DNA of 44,140 bases from Clostridiales bacterium (GCA_015056005.1 SVHB01000010.1:1-44140); one strand, 5' to 3'. Positions 8,633 to 15,749 are shown, counted from the stretch's first letter. Translations and numbers: made by a program. Notes: a model not told the origin generated them from the sequence alone.

Positions 8633-9205
8633 TTACCGTTTCTGTTTCATTTTTCTTTGAAAATCATTCAGCGTTTGCACGTGCCACATACTCTTTCGAG
8701 TAATAGAGCGAAATGTCAAAGAGCAGAAGAAATCAACAAGAAAAATTTTAGGTATGTAGAATATTTGTCTTTTACGGAATGATTTCAGATAACCTCTATT
8801 ACACCAGTTATTTATCGTTGTTTTAGCGTATCCGGTCAAATCCATAACTTCCTTGACAGTCAAAACGTCATTATAGTCCTTTAAAAGTTTTGAATAATAG
8901 ACGTGCATACAGCCGAGCACTTCTTCAGGTAGCTCTTTTGAGAGTTTTGCCACATAGTGATTTCCGTACCACCCGCTTGGGGCAGAATACAGTTCAGGAT
9001 AGACGGCACGGGTTTGTAAATATTCTTTGACATCCTCTTTTTTAATCTTGTAGCATCGTGTTTTCTTGCCCGTCCACTCACAAGGAACCTTACCGCTTTT
9101 TAGCAAATGTAATGCAGTCGATTTACTGATATGGCAAATCCGATAGAATTGATCTTTGTTTATTACATCGGGAATACTATCCCAGTCAATAAATTGATAT
9201 TTCAT
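8633..9205 (-). CDS. Tandem excisionase-like helix-turn-helix protein
   Basis: About 190 residues with two excisionase/MerR-type helix-turn-helix units: one near residues 16-62 (DQFYRICHISKSTALHLLKSGKV ending in KKEDVKEYL) and one near 115-160 (LTVKEVMDLTGYAKTTINNW, then RQIFYIPKIFLVDFF). The pairing of a helix-turn-helix with a winged strand suggests specific DNA binding, either as a recombination directionality factor or a regulator of the element. I chose the ATG with GAGGTG 6 bases upstream; the two upstream Met codons lack a site. It is the gene closest to the attR scar and is preceded by 21-bp tandem repeats that may be its binding sites. Confidence 0.7.
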   Translation of the reverse strand: MKYQFIDWDSIPDVINKDQFYRICHISKSTALHLLKSGKVPCEWTGKKTRCYKIKKEDVKEYLQTRAVYPELYSAPSGWYGNHYVAKLSKELPEEVLGCMHVYYSKLLKDYNDVLTVKEVMDLTGYAKTTINNWCNRGYLKSFRKRQIFYIPKIFLVDFFCSLTFRSITRKSMWHVQTLNDFQRKMKQKR

Positions 9206-9263
9206 TTGATACACCTCGAACATAATTTTGTCGGTATGGAGTCCGTTCTTTGGTGTGTTGCCT

Positions 9264-9305
9264 TCTATCATTTTTTCTTCCCAATCTATCCATTTTTCTT
9301 CCCAA
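9264..9305. repeat. Two 21-bp tandem direct repeats near the element end
   Basis: TCTATCATTTTTTCTTCCCA repeats immediately as TCTATCCATTTTTCTTCCCA (21-bp period, one substitution). The period equals two helical turns, as in protein-binding iterons. They lie about 60 bases upstream of the tandem-HTH gene. A further pair, TCCGAAAAAT, recurs at 9308 and 9336. Confidence 0.6.
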
Positions 9306-9355
9306 AATCCGAAAAATCGTCAATTCGAACCCATTTCCGAAAAATGTGGATTTTT

Positions 9356-9381
9356 CAAGGCTTTGAAGGCAAAAAGCCTTG
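9356..9381. other. Stem-loop inside the attachment-site region
   Basis: CAAGGCTTT pairs with AAAGCCTTG across a short spacer (9 bp), followed by GTATTATGCGG and a T run. It lies between the HTH gene and the tRNA fragment. It could be a terminator read toward the tRNA scar or part of a recombination site. The rest of the interval from 9206 to 9458 shows only the repeats listed. Confidence 0.4.
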
Positions 9382-9458
9382 TATTATGCGGTTTTTACCG
9401 AGGATAAAACTGCCTTAAGTCCCTACAAAACTGCCCGATTTTTGTAAGATGGCTAAAA

Positions 9459-9516
9459 GACTCGAAATCAGTTTGGCGGCAACGTCACATGGGTTCGAAT
9501 CCCATCCTCTCCGCCA
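9459..9516 (+). other. attR-type scar: 3' part of a tRNA-Ser(CGA) gene
   Basis: The sequence runs from an anticodon loop CTCGAAA through the 3' anticodon arm, a variable-arm region, the T arm (GGGTTCGAATCCC) and the acceptor end CCTCTCCG with encoded CCA. The matching 5' acceptor GGAGAGG and the D arm are absent upstream, so this is not a functional tRNA. Such 3' halves are what tyrosine-recombinase elements leave at the distal end after inserting into a tRNA gene. The native tRNA terminator follows directly. Base composition changes here. Confidence 0.85.
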
Positions 9517-9520
9517 GAAA

Positions 9521-9549
9521 AAAGCAAGTCGAAAGACTTGCTTTTTTTT
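9521..9549 (+). terminator. Intrinsic terminator after the tRNA-Ser 3' end
   Basis: AAAGCAAGTC and GACTTGCTTT pair around a GAAA loop, followed by a run of T. It is directly downstream of the CCA end, as expected for the original tRNA-Ser terminator. Confidence 0.85.
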
Positions 9550-9557
9550 AACGAAAT

Positions 9558-9731
9558 AAATCCCTTACGGGCTTTGTGAAATGCGCTTCGCGCGTGAAAT
9601 ATGGCTCCGCCATGTGAAATGCGCTGACGCGCGTTAGGGATTTGTTTCATTTCACTTGATGCGTCGGCATCAAATTTCACAATTTACGAAGTGAATTATT
9701 TCACCGTGAACGTAAGCGAACGATTTCACTA
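9558..9731. repeat. Symmetric short-hairpin array with GTGAAAT linkers
   Basis: Three GTGAAAT linkers separate hairpins GCGC-TTC-GCGC, ATGGC-TCC-GCCAT and GCGC-TGA-CGCGC. The array then inverts: four ATTTCAC linkers (the reverse complement) separate TTGATGC-GTCG-GCATCAA, AATTTAC-GAA-GTGAATT and a degenerate hairpin. AAATCCCT and AGGGATTT frame the first half. The remaining interval up to the ZIP gene (9732-9911) holds no gene I can support. Confidence 0.7.
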
Positions 9732-9911
9732 AGATTTCATCAATCCCGAGTATAGGCTAACACTTTATCATATGCCCAATAATTTATCGGATCGCTCTGT
9801 GATGCGCCATTTTTGCCCATCATACAGTATAATACATTGAAATAAGCAATATTTTGTGATATCATTACCAATGGAAAAATATGTCGAAACATAAGGGTTA
9901 CAGGTATTGCT

Positions 9912-10751
9912 ATGGGAGTTATCGAGACTTTATTGATCACTACCTTCCTTGCCGGTGTGGTGGGAACGGGCTTGGGCGGCCTGATAGGCGCGCTTCTGGA
10001 AAAGGATTCAAACAGGACCGTCAGCCTGCTTTTGAGCTTTGCGGGCGGCGTTATGCTCAGCGTTGTCTGCTTTGACCTTGTTGTCGAGGCGATCGAGACC
10101 AACGTGGGCGTGCTTACCGTTATAGGCGCTATCGCGGCGGGCGTTGCGATAATTTATTTGCTCAACTATCTTATAGACAAAAAGACCAACCCCGAGGTGC
10201 CGCACATCGACGAGAACCACCCCAAGACTGCGGACGATCTGGATGAGCTCATCCACAGCGACCATCTTGAGCAGCATTACGCAAAAAACGATAAGAAATT
10301 CAGCCTGTTTATTGCAGGTATCGTTATGGCAAGCGCGATCGCGCTGCATAACGTGCCCGAGGGCATGACGATAGGCGCTTCCTATGCAAGCAATAACGGC
10401 GTGATGGGCAGCGCTGCGCTGGTTCTTGCCGTTCTTATCGGTCTTCACAATATCCCTGAGGGCATGGCGGTCTCTGTTCCTCTGATAGCGGGCGGCATGC
10501 CCAAATGGAAATCCGTGCTGATCACTGCAAGCTCGGGTGTTCCCACCATGATAGGCGCGCTCCTTGGCTTCCTTCTGGGCGAGATCGGCCCGCTCGGCCT
10601 TGCGATAAGCCTTGGCTTTGCAAGCGGCGCGATGCTGTATGTCGTCTTTGGCGAGATCCTGCCTCAGGCTATACTCATGTATCACAGCAAGCTGCCCTCT
10701 TTCTCTGCGATAGTGGGCATACTGGTAGGCCTTTTCATCATCTTTATTTAG
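9912..10751 (+). CDS. ZIP-family divalent metal transporter
   Basis: 279 residues, typical for bacterial ZIP (ZupT/GufA-like) permeases that import zinc or other divalent metals. Eight hydrophobic segments are visible. The metal-site helices are recognisable: HNVPEGMTIG in TM4 and HNIPEGMAVSVPL in TM5, with GEILPQAILM near the C-terminus. A histidine- and acid-rich loop (HIDENHPK, HSDHLEQH) lies between TM3 and TM4, as usual for metal capture. The ATG is preceded only by a weak site (ACAGG), and a TATAAT at 9828 has no clear -35 partner. It stands alone, 28 bases ahead of a methyltransferase gene, and may be co-transcribed with it. Confidence 0.92.
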   Translation: MGVIETLLITTFLAGVVGTGLGGLIGALLEKDSNRTVSLLLSFAGGVMLSVVCFDLVVEAIETNVGVLTVIGAIAAGVAIIYLLNYLIDKKTNPEVPHIDENHPKTADDLDELIHSDHLEQHYAKNDKKFSLFIAGIVMASAIALHNVPEGMTIGASYASNNGVMGSAALVLAVLIGLHNIPEGMAVSVPLIAGGMPKWKSVLITASSGVPTMIGALLGFLLGEIGPLGLAISLGFASGAMLYVVFGEILPQAILMYHSKLPSFSAIVGILVGLFIIFI

Positions 10752-10778
10752 GCGCGCTTTGGTTTAGGAGAGTTTGAT

Positions 10779-11429
10779 ATGCTTGAAAAAATGGCGAATT
10801 TTTTTGAAAACAGGATATCCGATTACGATGAGCATATGCGAAGGGATATTTTTGGCGCAAAGGAGTTTTATCCCTTTACGGCTGCGTGCCTGCCCGCATG
10901 CCCCGGGGCAAAGGTTTTGGATCTTGGCTGCGGCACCGGGCTGGAGCTGGAGGATTATTACAAAATAAATAAGAGCGCCGATATCACGGGTATCGATCTT
11001 TCACAGGGGATGCTCAAGAAGCTTGCGCAGAAATTCCCGGATAAAAAACTAACCCTTATCTGCGGCTCGTATTTTGAAGAGGATATGGGTTTGGAAGTTT
11101 TTGACGCAGCTGTTTCGGTCGAATCTCTCCATCATTTTACCAAAGAAGAAAAAATACCGCTGTATAAAAAGCTGTTTGGTGCTCTTAAAAGCGGCGGATA
11201 TTTCATCCTCACCGATTATTTTGCCGATACGACTAAGCGCGAAGAGTTTTTTGCCAAAGAGCTTTTGCGGCTCAAAAAGGAAAACGGTATAAACGATAAC
11301 GAGTTTTATCATTACGATACTCCGCTGACCGTGGAGCATGAAACTCAGGCGCTTTTAAGCGCCGGGTTCACATCGGTAAAGGTATTGAAAAGCTGGGAAA
11401 ACACATACACTCTCAAAGCCCAAAAATAA
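10779..11429 (+). CDS. Class I SAM-dependent methyltransferase
   Basis: 216 residues with a Rossmann-type methylase core: motif I VLDLGCGTGLELEDYY near residue 47, the acidic strand ADITGIDLSQGMLKKL, and a motif IV region FDAAVSVESLHHF, then FGALKSGGYFILTDYF. Such proteins methylate small molecules or cofactors; the substrate cannot be read from sequence. The short C-terminal segment (LTVEHETQALLSAGFTSVKVL) is typical of the Methyltransf_25 type. An AGGAG lies 8 bases upstream of the ATG. It follows the ZIP gene closely and ends at a strong terminator, so the two may be one transcription unit. Confidence 0.88.
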   Translation: MLEKMANFFENRISDYDEHMRRDIFGAKEFYPFTAACLPACPGAKVLDLGCGTGLELEDYYKINKSADITGIDLSQGMLKKLAQKFPDKKLTLICGSYFEEDMGLEVFDAAVSVESLHHFTKEEKIPLYKKLFGALKSGGYFILTDYFADTTKREEFFAKELLRLKKENGINDNEFYHYDTPLTVEHETQALLSAGFTSVKVLKSWENTYTLKAQK

Positions 11430-11431
11430 GC

Positions 11432-11472
11432 ATACGCCCGAAGAAATATCCTTCGGGCGTATATTTTTGTTT
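11432..11472. terminator. Intrinsic terminator, convergent
   Basis: ATACGCCCGAAG pairs with CTTCGGGCGTAT (12 bp) followed by ATTTTTGTTTTT on the + strand. It separates the methyltransferase gene from the convergent zinc-ribbon genes and likely serves the + strand. Confidence 0.85.
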
Positions 11473-11739
11473 TTACAGCTTTTTTCCGCATTGCGGGCAG
11501 AAGCGCGCGAAGCGGTTTAGAACGATCCTGCAATCATCGCAGTGGTGATTGCTTTCGTAATATTCGTCAAAAAGGCTTTTTTCGGGCAGCGGCGAAGAGC
11601 AGATATCGCATTTTACTGCCTTTGCATCGCATTTGCAGCCGCAGGTTTTGCAGACTTTGATCTTTTTCATCGCCTCGGTACCAAAACCGAGCTCTTCCAT
11701 ATCAGTTTTTCGAAGTTTTATAAGCTTTTGCGCAGTCAA
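11473..11739 (-). CDS. Zinc-ribbon protein, small
   Basis: 88 residues if started at a TTG that has GAGAGGTGG upstream and sits just past the stop of the preceding gene. Cysteine pairs are CKTCGCKC, CDICSSPL, HHCDDC and FCPQCGKKL, giving two zinc ribbons in tandem. There is no membrane segment or signal peptide. Its role is unknown; it may be a scaffold or a partner of the upstream zinc-ribbon protein. The ORF track version starting at 11865 overlaps the upstream gene by over 120 bases and reads through unlike sequence, so I reject that start. Confidence 0.65.
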   Translation of the reverse strand: MTAQKLIKLRKTDMEELGFGTEAMKKIKVCKTCGCKCDAKAVKCDICSSPLPEKSLFDEYYESNHHCDDCRIVLNRFARFCPQCGKKL

Positions 11740-11740
11740 G

Positions 11741-12100
11741 CTATTCCACCTCTCTGTACCTGAGCTTTGAACCGCATTTGCGGCAGAAAACATCGTCGGG
11801 GTCAACTCTTTGCCCGCACTGAGAGCAAAAATGGGGAGTATCCTCCCATGGAGTGCATATCGCACAGTTGAGGGTATCGGCGTTGTACATTTCGTCGCTC
11901 ACCCATTTGCCGCATTTCTGGCATCTGTTGAAATGGTTTTTGCCGTCGCGCTCCCATGCGATATACAAAGCATCTTCCTCGGTCTGAGCAAAGGTAGGGT
12001 TACTGGTAGCCACCAGCATTCCGGAGGCTTCGCAGAAAAAATGGTAACGCCTGCCCTTGTCGCTTGTGATCATCCTGTAGGGCGCAGTCTGACCTCTCAT
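11741..12100 (-). CDS. Zinc-ribbon protein
   Basis: 119 residues. The N-terminal half (YRMITSDKGRRYHFFCEASG, then ALYIAWERDGKNHFN) has no cysteine motif apart from one Cys and may be a small beta domain. The second half has zinc-binding pairs: CQKCGKWV with CAIC, then FCSQCGQ with FCRKCGSKL. It starts at an ATG behind AGGAGG-type sequence and is directly followed by the smaller zinc-ribbon gene, so the two form a pair. No enzyme motif is visible. The upstream region is shared with a + strand promoter. Confidence 0.75.
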   Translation of the reverse strand: MRGQTAPYRMITSDKGRRYHFFCEASGMLVATSNPTFAQTEEDALYIAWERDGKNHFNRCQKCGKWVSDEMYNADTLNCAICTPWEDTPHFCSQCGQRVDPDDVFCRKCGSKLRYREVE

Positions 12101-12125
12101 AACAGCTCTGCCTCCTTTGCGCTTG

Positions 12126-12154
12126 TTGTTTCATACCTGTATTTATGTTATAAT
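12126..12154 (+). promoter_or_regulatory. Sigma-A-type promoter
   Basis: TTGTTT and TATAAT are separated by 17 bases. Transcription would start near 12161 and run about 250 bases before the solute-binding protein gene, giving a long structured leader. Confidence 0.6.
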
Positions 12155-12253
12155 AAAAAAATAAGGAAGGGCGAATTTGTTCGTTGGCGTGTCAAAGAGA
12201 TTTTCAAAAAGGATGACCTTGTTTGAAATAGGGAGCCCTTCTGTTGGGGTGTC

Positions 12254-12284
12254 AAGCATTGCTCGTTCTCCTTGGGCGATGCTT
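12254..12284 (+). promoter_or_regulatory. Leader hairpin upstream of the binding-protein gene
   Basis: AAGCATTGCTC pairs with GGGCGATGCTT (11 bp, two G-U pairs) around a 9-base loop, followed by an A/T-rich stretch. It lies inside the predicted leader. A 13-base direct repeat (GTTGGNGTGTCAA) occurs at 12183 and 12243. Possible regulatory RNA or protein site; function unknown. Confidence 0.4.
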
Positions 12285-12312
12285 ACATTTATTATTTTAT
12301 ATTATTCCGTGT

Positions 12313-12347
12313 TTTTGTCCCCACACCAAAACGGAAAATGGGTGGGA
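12313..12347 (+). other. Bulged-hairpin motif, copy 1
   Basis: TTTTGTCCCCAC followed after a short loop by AAAATGGGTGGGA. The arms can pair as an 8-bp stem with bulges. A second copy with a cleaner stem is at 24605. It sits in the leader about 65 bases before the ATG of the lipoprotein gene. Confidence 0.4.
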
Positions 12348-12412
12348 AAAGAATGGATTTCTTCAAAACGCGGTATTTTGTGCATGATTTTTCTGCCAAG
12401 GAGGAAAATGCC

Positions 12413-13741
12413 ATGAAACGATTTGTGTCTCTGCTTGTGTCGGCGGTGCTTCTTATGCTGCTTTTGACAGGCTGTGCAGAAAATACGTCCCTTTCGCCCT
12501 CGGATCCCGTCACCGTTACCCTGTGGCATGTATACGGTGAGCAGGCAGATTCGCCCATGAACCGCCTTGTCGAGGAGTTCAATTCAAGCGTTGGCCTTGA
12601 AAAGGGCATCGTGGTGTCGGTCACCAACGTGACCGGCTCGTCAAAGATCAGCGGCCAGCTCGAAGCTGCCATCGCGGGGACCCCCGGCGCGCTTGAGATC
12701 CCCGACCTGTTTTCCTGCCATACCAATACTGCGGTGGTCATCGGAGCGGACAAGCTTGTTGACTGGAACGATTTCTTTACCAAAGAAGAACTTTCCGATT
12801 TCGTGCCCGAATTCATCGAGGACGGCACAAAGGACGAAAAATTTGTGGTTTTCCCTGTGTCCAAGTCCACATATGCGCTTTTCATAAACGGCTCCCAGTT
12901 TGAAAGGTTCTCCGCAGATACGGGCGTAAATTATGATATGCTTTCCACATGGGAGGGCTTCTTTGACGCTGCTCAAAAATACTATGAATGGTCGGGCGGC
13001 AAGACCTTCTGCGCGCTCGATTACCTCATCCGCCATGTGGAGCTGGACGTTCTTGCAAAGGGCGATGAGCTTGAATACACTCAAAACGGCTGGTATGACC
13101 TTGAAAGCGAGTCCGTAAAGGAAAGCTTCATGATGTTTGCAAACGCTATTGCCAAGGGGCATATCGCGGTCTCCGACCTTTATGCAAACACTCAGGTAAT
13201 GACGGGCGAGGCGCTCTCGGGCATCGGCTCCACCGCGGCTATCGGCTATTATAACGACGAGGTCACCTATCCCGACAACACCAAAGAGTCCACCAATCTT
13301 CAGGTGCTGCCCCTGCCAAGGAGCGGCGAGGGCACTCAGTATATGCCCCAGACCGGCGTAGGGCTTGCTGCCTATTACAAAAACGAGCGCAAGGCCGAGG
13401 CGGCGGCAGAGTTCATCAAATGGTTCACTCAGGGCGAGCGCAACCTCGATTTTGTAGTAAGCACAGGCTATATGCCCGTGAACAACGCCGCCTTTGACGC
13501 GATCGAAAATTATGATTTTGATTCTCAGGGCTACTTAAATCTCTACAGCGCCATAAGGCAGATGCGGGAGGAATATATCCCCGTCGTCCGTCCCGATTTT
13601 GACGGCTACTACGATAAGGTCAACGAGCTATATGACGGGATCAGAGGAATGCAGGCTGAGCTTTCACAAAGAAGCGATTCGGGCGAGGACGTTTCGGTGC
13701 TTGCAAACGAGATCTGGGAGCTTTTCAGCTCTATCAGGTGA
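12413..13741 (+). CDS. Lipoprotein extracellular solute-binding protein (family 1)
   Basis: About 442 residues. A signal peptide with a lipobox (LLLTGC) marks a lipid-anchored extracellular protein. TVTLWHVYGEQADSPMNRLVEEFN is the typical opening of ABC sugar-type (MalE-like) binding proteins, and the C-terminal half (TGVGLAAYYKNERKAEAAAEFIKWF and ERNLDFVVSTGYMPV) also fits. The ligand is unknown, perhaps an oligosaccharide. I chose the ATG at 12413 because of AAGGAGG upstream and the signal peptide that follows; the longer ORF adds unlike sequence. No permease or ATPase gene is adjacent. The next gene is a membrane-bound regulator 18 bases away, so this protein may present its ligand to that sensor. 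Confidence 0.88.
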   Translation: MKRFVSLLVSAVLLMLLLTGCAENTSLSPSDPVTVTLWHVYGEQADSPMNRLVEEFNSSVGLEKGIVVSVTNVTGSSKISGQLEAAIAGTPGALEIPDLFSCHTNTAVVIGADKLVDWNDFFTKEELSDFVPEFIEDGTKDEKFVVFPVSKSTYALFINGSQFERFSADTGVNYDMLSTWEGFFDAAQKYYEWSGGKTFCALDYLIRHVELDVLAKGDELEYTQNGWYDLESESVKESFMMFANAIAKGHIAVSDLYANTQVMTGEALSGIGSTAAIGYYNDEVTYPDNTKESTNLQVLPLPRSGEGTQYMPQTGVGLAAYYKNERKAEAAAEFIKWFTQGERNLDFVVSTGYMPVNNAAFDAIENYDFDSQGYLNLYSAIRQMREEYIPVVRPDFDGYYDKVNELYDGIRGMQAELSQRSDSGEDVSVLANEIWELFSSIR

Positions 13742-13759
13742 CCCAAGGGGTGGTGAGAT

Positions 13760-15670
13760 GTGCGTCTTTTGCGTATGACGAAATATCCCGAATGGACGCT
13801 GAAGAGAAAGCTCTTTGGCTATATGCTGCTTCTGGCAGCGGTGCTCATACTTACCGTTATGGTGGGCTTTTTTCTGCTGGGCAGGTTTGTGATAACTCAA
13901 AAGGACGTCTATGATACCCTTGATGTGCAGATGGAGGTCTTTGAAAGGGATATAGAGACCCATTTTGATCATCTCTTTGCCGCAAGCATACGACTTTCAT
14001 ATAACATGAGCGAAATGCTTGAGGAATATTTTGCCGATAATGACGTCTCGATACGATCAATAACCGATTCAGCCGACGATATAGCCGCCCTTCAGGAAAA
14101 GATGATCGAGCATCTGAGCTTCAAGCTCTTGCAGGAGGAATGCTCAGGCGTTTTCGTTATGCTGGATACCACCATAAACAGCGCGCTTGAAAATTCCGAC
14201 CTTTCAAGAACCGGAATATATCTTCAGATAAACGGCTATGAGGACTCGAGCGAAAATATGCTGCTCTACCGAGGCTCCTCGAATATCGCAAAGCGCCATG
14301 GGATAATGCCGCACAGGAAGTGGCGTCTGGAGTTCAGAACGGATCTTTTCCCAAATTACGATAAGATCATGGAGTTGTCCTCCGATTTGCCGGAAACTGC
14401 CTATTATTTGACCGACCTTTTTAAGCTGCCGGGGACCTCCGACGAGGTCATGCTGCTTGTAAGCCCCATAAAGGGCAGCGACGGAAGCTTTTTGGGCGTC
14501 TGCGGTTATGAGGTCAGTAAAAGCTTTTTTATGACCCATCACGCTCAGCCCAGCAAGCTTGATCACATGGTATGCCTTTTAAGCCCCGGAGACGGAAATG
14601 AGCTTTATTCCTCCATGGGTCTTAGCTGCGGCATAAGCAAGGGCTATTACAGAGCTCCAAGCGGCGTTCTGACTTTGGAGGGCGAGCGGGGAGGTTTGCT
14701 TGAATTTTCGGGCGATTCCGTGCCCTATATCGGCATCACCCGACCGATATCCTTTACCCCCAATAACGAGGACAGCTATCTTTCGGTCATGCTGCTCAAG
14801 GACGATTATGACAGAAGCATAAGAAAATCGACTCTCCAAAACCTGCTGCTTTTGGTGTTTGTGCTCTTCTTTGCGGTCAACTGCTGTTTGTTTTTCTCAA
14901 GACGGTTTTTGTCGCCGCTGCTTAAAGGGCTGGAGCAGCTCAAATCCGACAGGCATGCGGGTACCAATATACCCGAGATCGACGACCTTTTTGAGTTTTT
15001 GGCGGAAAAAGATAGAAAATACGAGGAAAAGGTGAACGACCTTATCCGCGAAAACAGGACCGCGCTCATTGAAAAGGAAAGCCTTCTGCGCGATCATGAA
15101 AAAGCGCAGCAGCGTCTGGATGAGCTTTTGCTTGCATTGAAGGTAAAGGACAGGCAGCACGAGGAAGCCCTTTTGATCCTTGACAGGGAAAAAAGAGAGA
15201 TACAGCGCGAAAAGGATAAGCTGATCAGCGAAAACATCAGCGCGCAGGGAGACAGGGACGAGCTTCTTTCCTCACTTTATAAAAAAGAACTGGAATATGA
15301 GGAAAGCCTACAGCTTCTTATAAGGGAGAAAAACGAGCTTATCGAGCAGGTCGAACAGGCAAAGGCAAACTACACCGCCGCTCAGGAGAACCTTTCAAGA
15401 ATAGCCTATAAGATGCGTCAGGAGATCGACCCCGACGATTATCAGTGCTTCTTAAACGGCATCAGGGACCTCACCGCCGCCGAGCGCAAGATATTCGATT
15501 TGTATTTTGACGGCAAAAGCGCAAAGGAGATCCTTGATATCCTGCAGATAAAGGAAAATACCCTCAAATATCATAACAAGGGAATCTACAGCAAGCTTGG
15601 AGTATCATCCAGAAAACAGCTTTTGCAGTATGCTTCCCTCATGAAACAGCAGAACGAAAACGGCGAATAA
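13760..15670 (+). CDS. Membrane-anchored LuxR-type sensor/regulator
   Basis: 636 residues. TM1 is near 18-44, then an extracytoplasmic segment of about 310 residues that looks Cache-like but is not confirmed. TM2 (NLLLLVFVLFFAVNCCLFFS) is near 358-378, followed by a HAMP-like stretch (RRFLSPLLKGLEQLKS), a long charged coiled coil (about 400-555) and a C-terminal LuxR helix-turn-helix (LTAAERKIFDLYFDGKSAKE and ENTLKYHNKGIYSKLGV). The order sensor-TM-coiled coil-HTH suggests a one-component receptor that binds DNA while in the membrane. It starts at GTG behind AAGGGG; an ATG two bases earlier is out of frame. Paired with the binding-protein gene, it probably responds to that protein's ligand. 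No kinase or receiver domain is present. Confidence 0.85.
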   Translation: MRLLRMTKYPEWTLKRKLFGYMLLLAAVLILTVMVGFFLLGRFVITQKDVYDTLDVQMEVFERDIETHFDHLFAASIRLSYNMSEMLEEYFADNDVSIRSITDSADDIAALQEKMIEHLSFKLLQEECSGVFVMLDTTINSALENSDLSRTGIYLQINGYEDSSENMLLYRGSSNIAKRHGIMPHRKWRLEFRTDLFPNYDKIMELSSDLPETAYYLTDLFKLPGTSDEVMLLVSPIKGSDGSFLGVCGYEVSKSFFMTHHAQPSKLDHMVCLLSPGDGNELYSSMGLSCGISKGYYRAPSGVLTLEGERGGLLEFSGDSVPYIGITRPISFTPNNEDSYLSVMLLKDDYDRSIRKSTLQNLLLLVFVLFFAVNCCLFFSRRFLSPLLKGLEQLKSDRHAGTNIPEIDDLFEFLAEKDRKYEEKVNDLIRENRTALIEKESLLRDHEKAQQRLDELLLALKVKDRQHEEALLILDREKREIQREKDKLISENISAQGDRDELLSSLYKKELEYEESLQLLIREKNELIEQVEQAKANYTAAQENLSRIAYKMRQEIDPDDYQCFLNGIRDLTAAERKIFDLYFDGKSAKEILDILQIKENTLKYHNKGIYSKLGVSSRKQLLQYASLMKQQNENGE

Positions 15671-15675
15671 AAAAT

Positions 15676-15747
15676 ACCACCCGAAAAGGAAATGAAAAAT
15701 CTTTTCGGGTGGTTTTTTGTGATACTGCAGCCGAAGGCTGCTTTTTT
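15676..15747. terminator. Double terminator between convergent operons
   Basis: First hairpin: ACCACCCGAAAAG with CTTTTCGGGTGGT, flanked by a T run on the + strand and by ATTTTTT on the - strand. Second hairpin: GCAGCC-GAA-GGCTGC followed by six T on the + strand. Together they separate the LuxR-type gene from the eight-gene - strand operon. Confidence 0.85.
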
Positions 15748-15749
15748 GT

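Larger units (their letters stand above)
1..9516. mobile_element. Right part of a tRNA-Ser-integrated genomic island
   Basis: This stretch is clearly more AT-rich than everything to its right and holds restriction-modification and defence-type genes plus small proteins typical of clostridial integrative elements (TnpV, DUF6809-like, excisionase-like HTH). It ends exactly in the 3' part of a tRNA-Ser gene. An intact tRNA and the integrase would be expected to the left of the window. I see no integrase, relaxase or conjugation gene inside it, so I cannot say whether it is an ICE, an IME or a decayed island. Confidence 0.8.

Noticed and set aside
8633-9271. Longer version of the tandem-HTH protein (212 residues)
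   Set aside because: The ATG at 9205 has GAGGTG 6 bases upstream; the earlier start codons lack a site.
9420-9516. Complete tRNA-Ser gene
   Set aside because: The 3' half is intact but no GGAGAGG acceptor strand or D arm exists upstream, and the 5' anticodon arm does not pair.
9558-9731. CRISPR array
   Set aside because: The repeated unit is only 7 bp, the intervening sequences are themselves palindromes of 11-18 bases, and the linker orientation flips; no cas genes.
10008-10685. 225-residue - strand ORF
   Set aside because: Antisense to the ZIP transporter; composition is Arg/His/Ala-rich as expected for a shadow frame.
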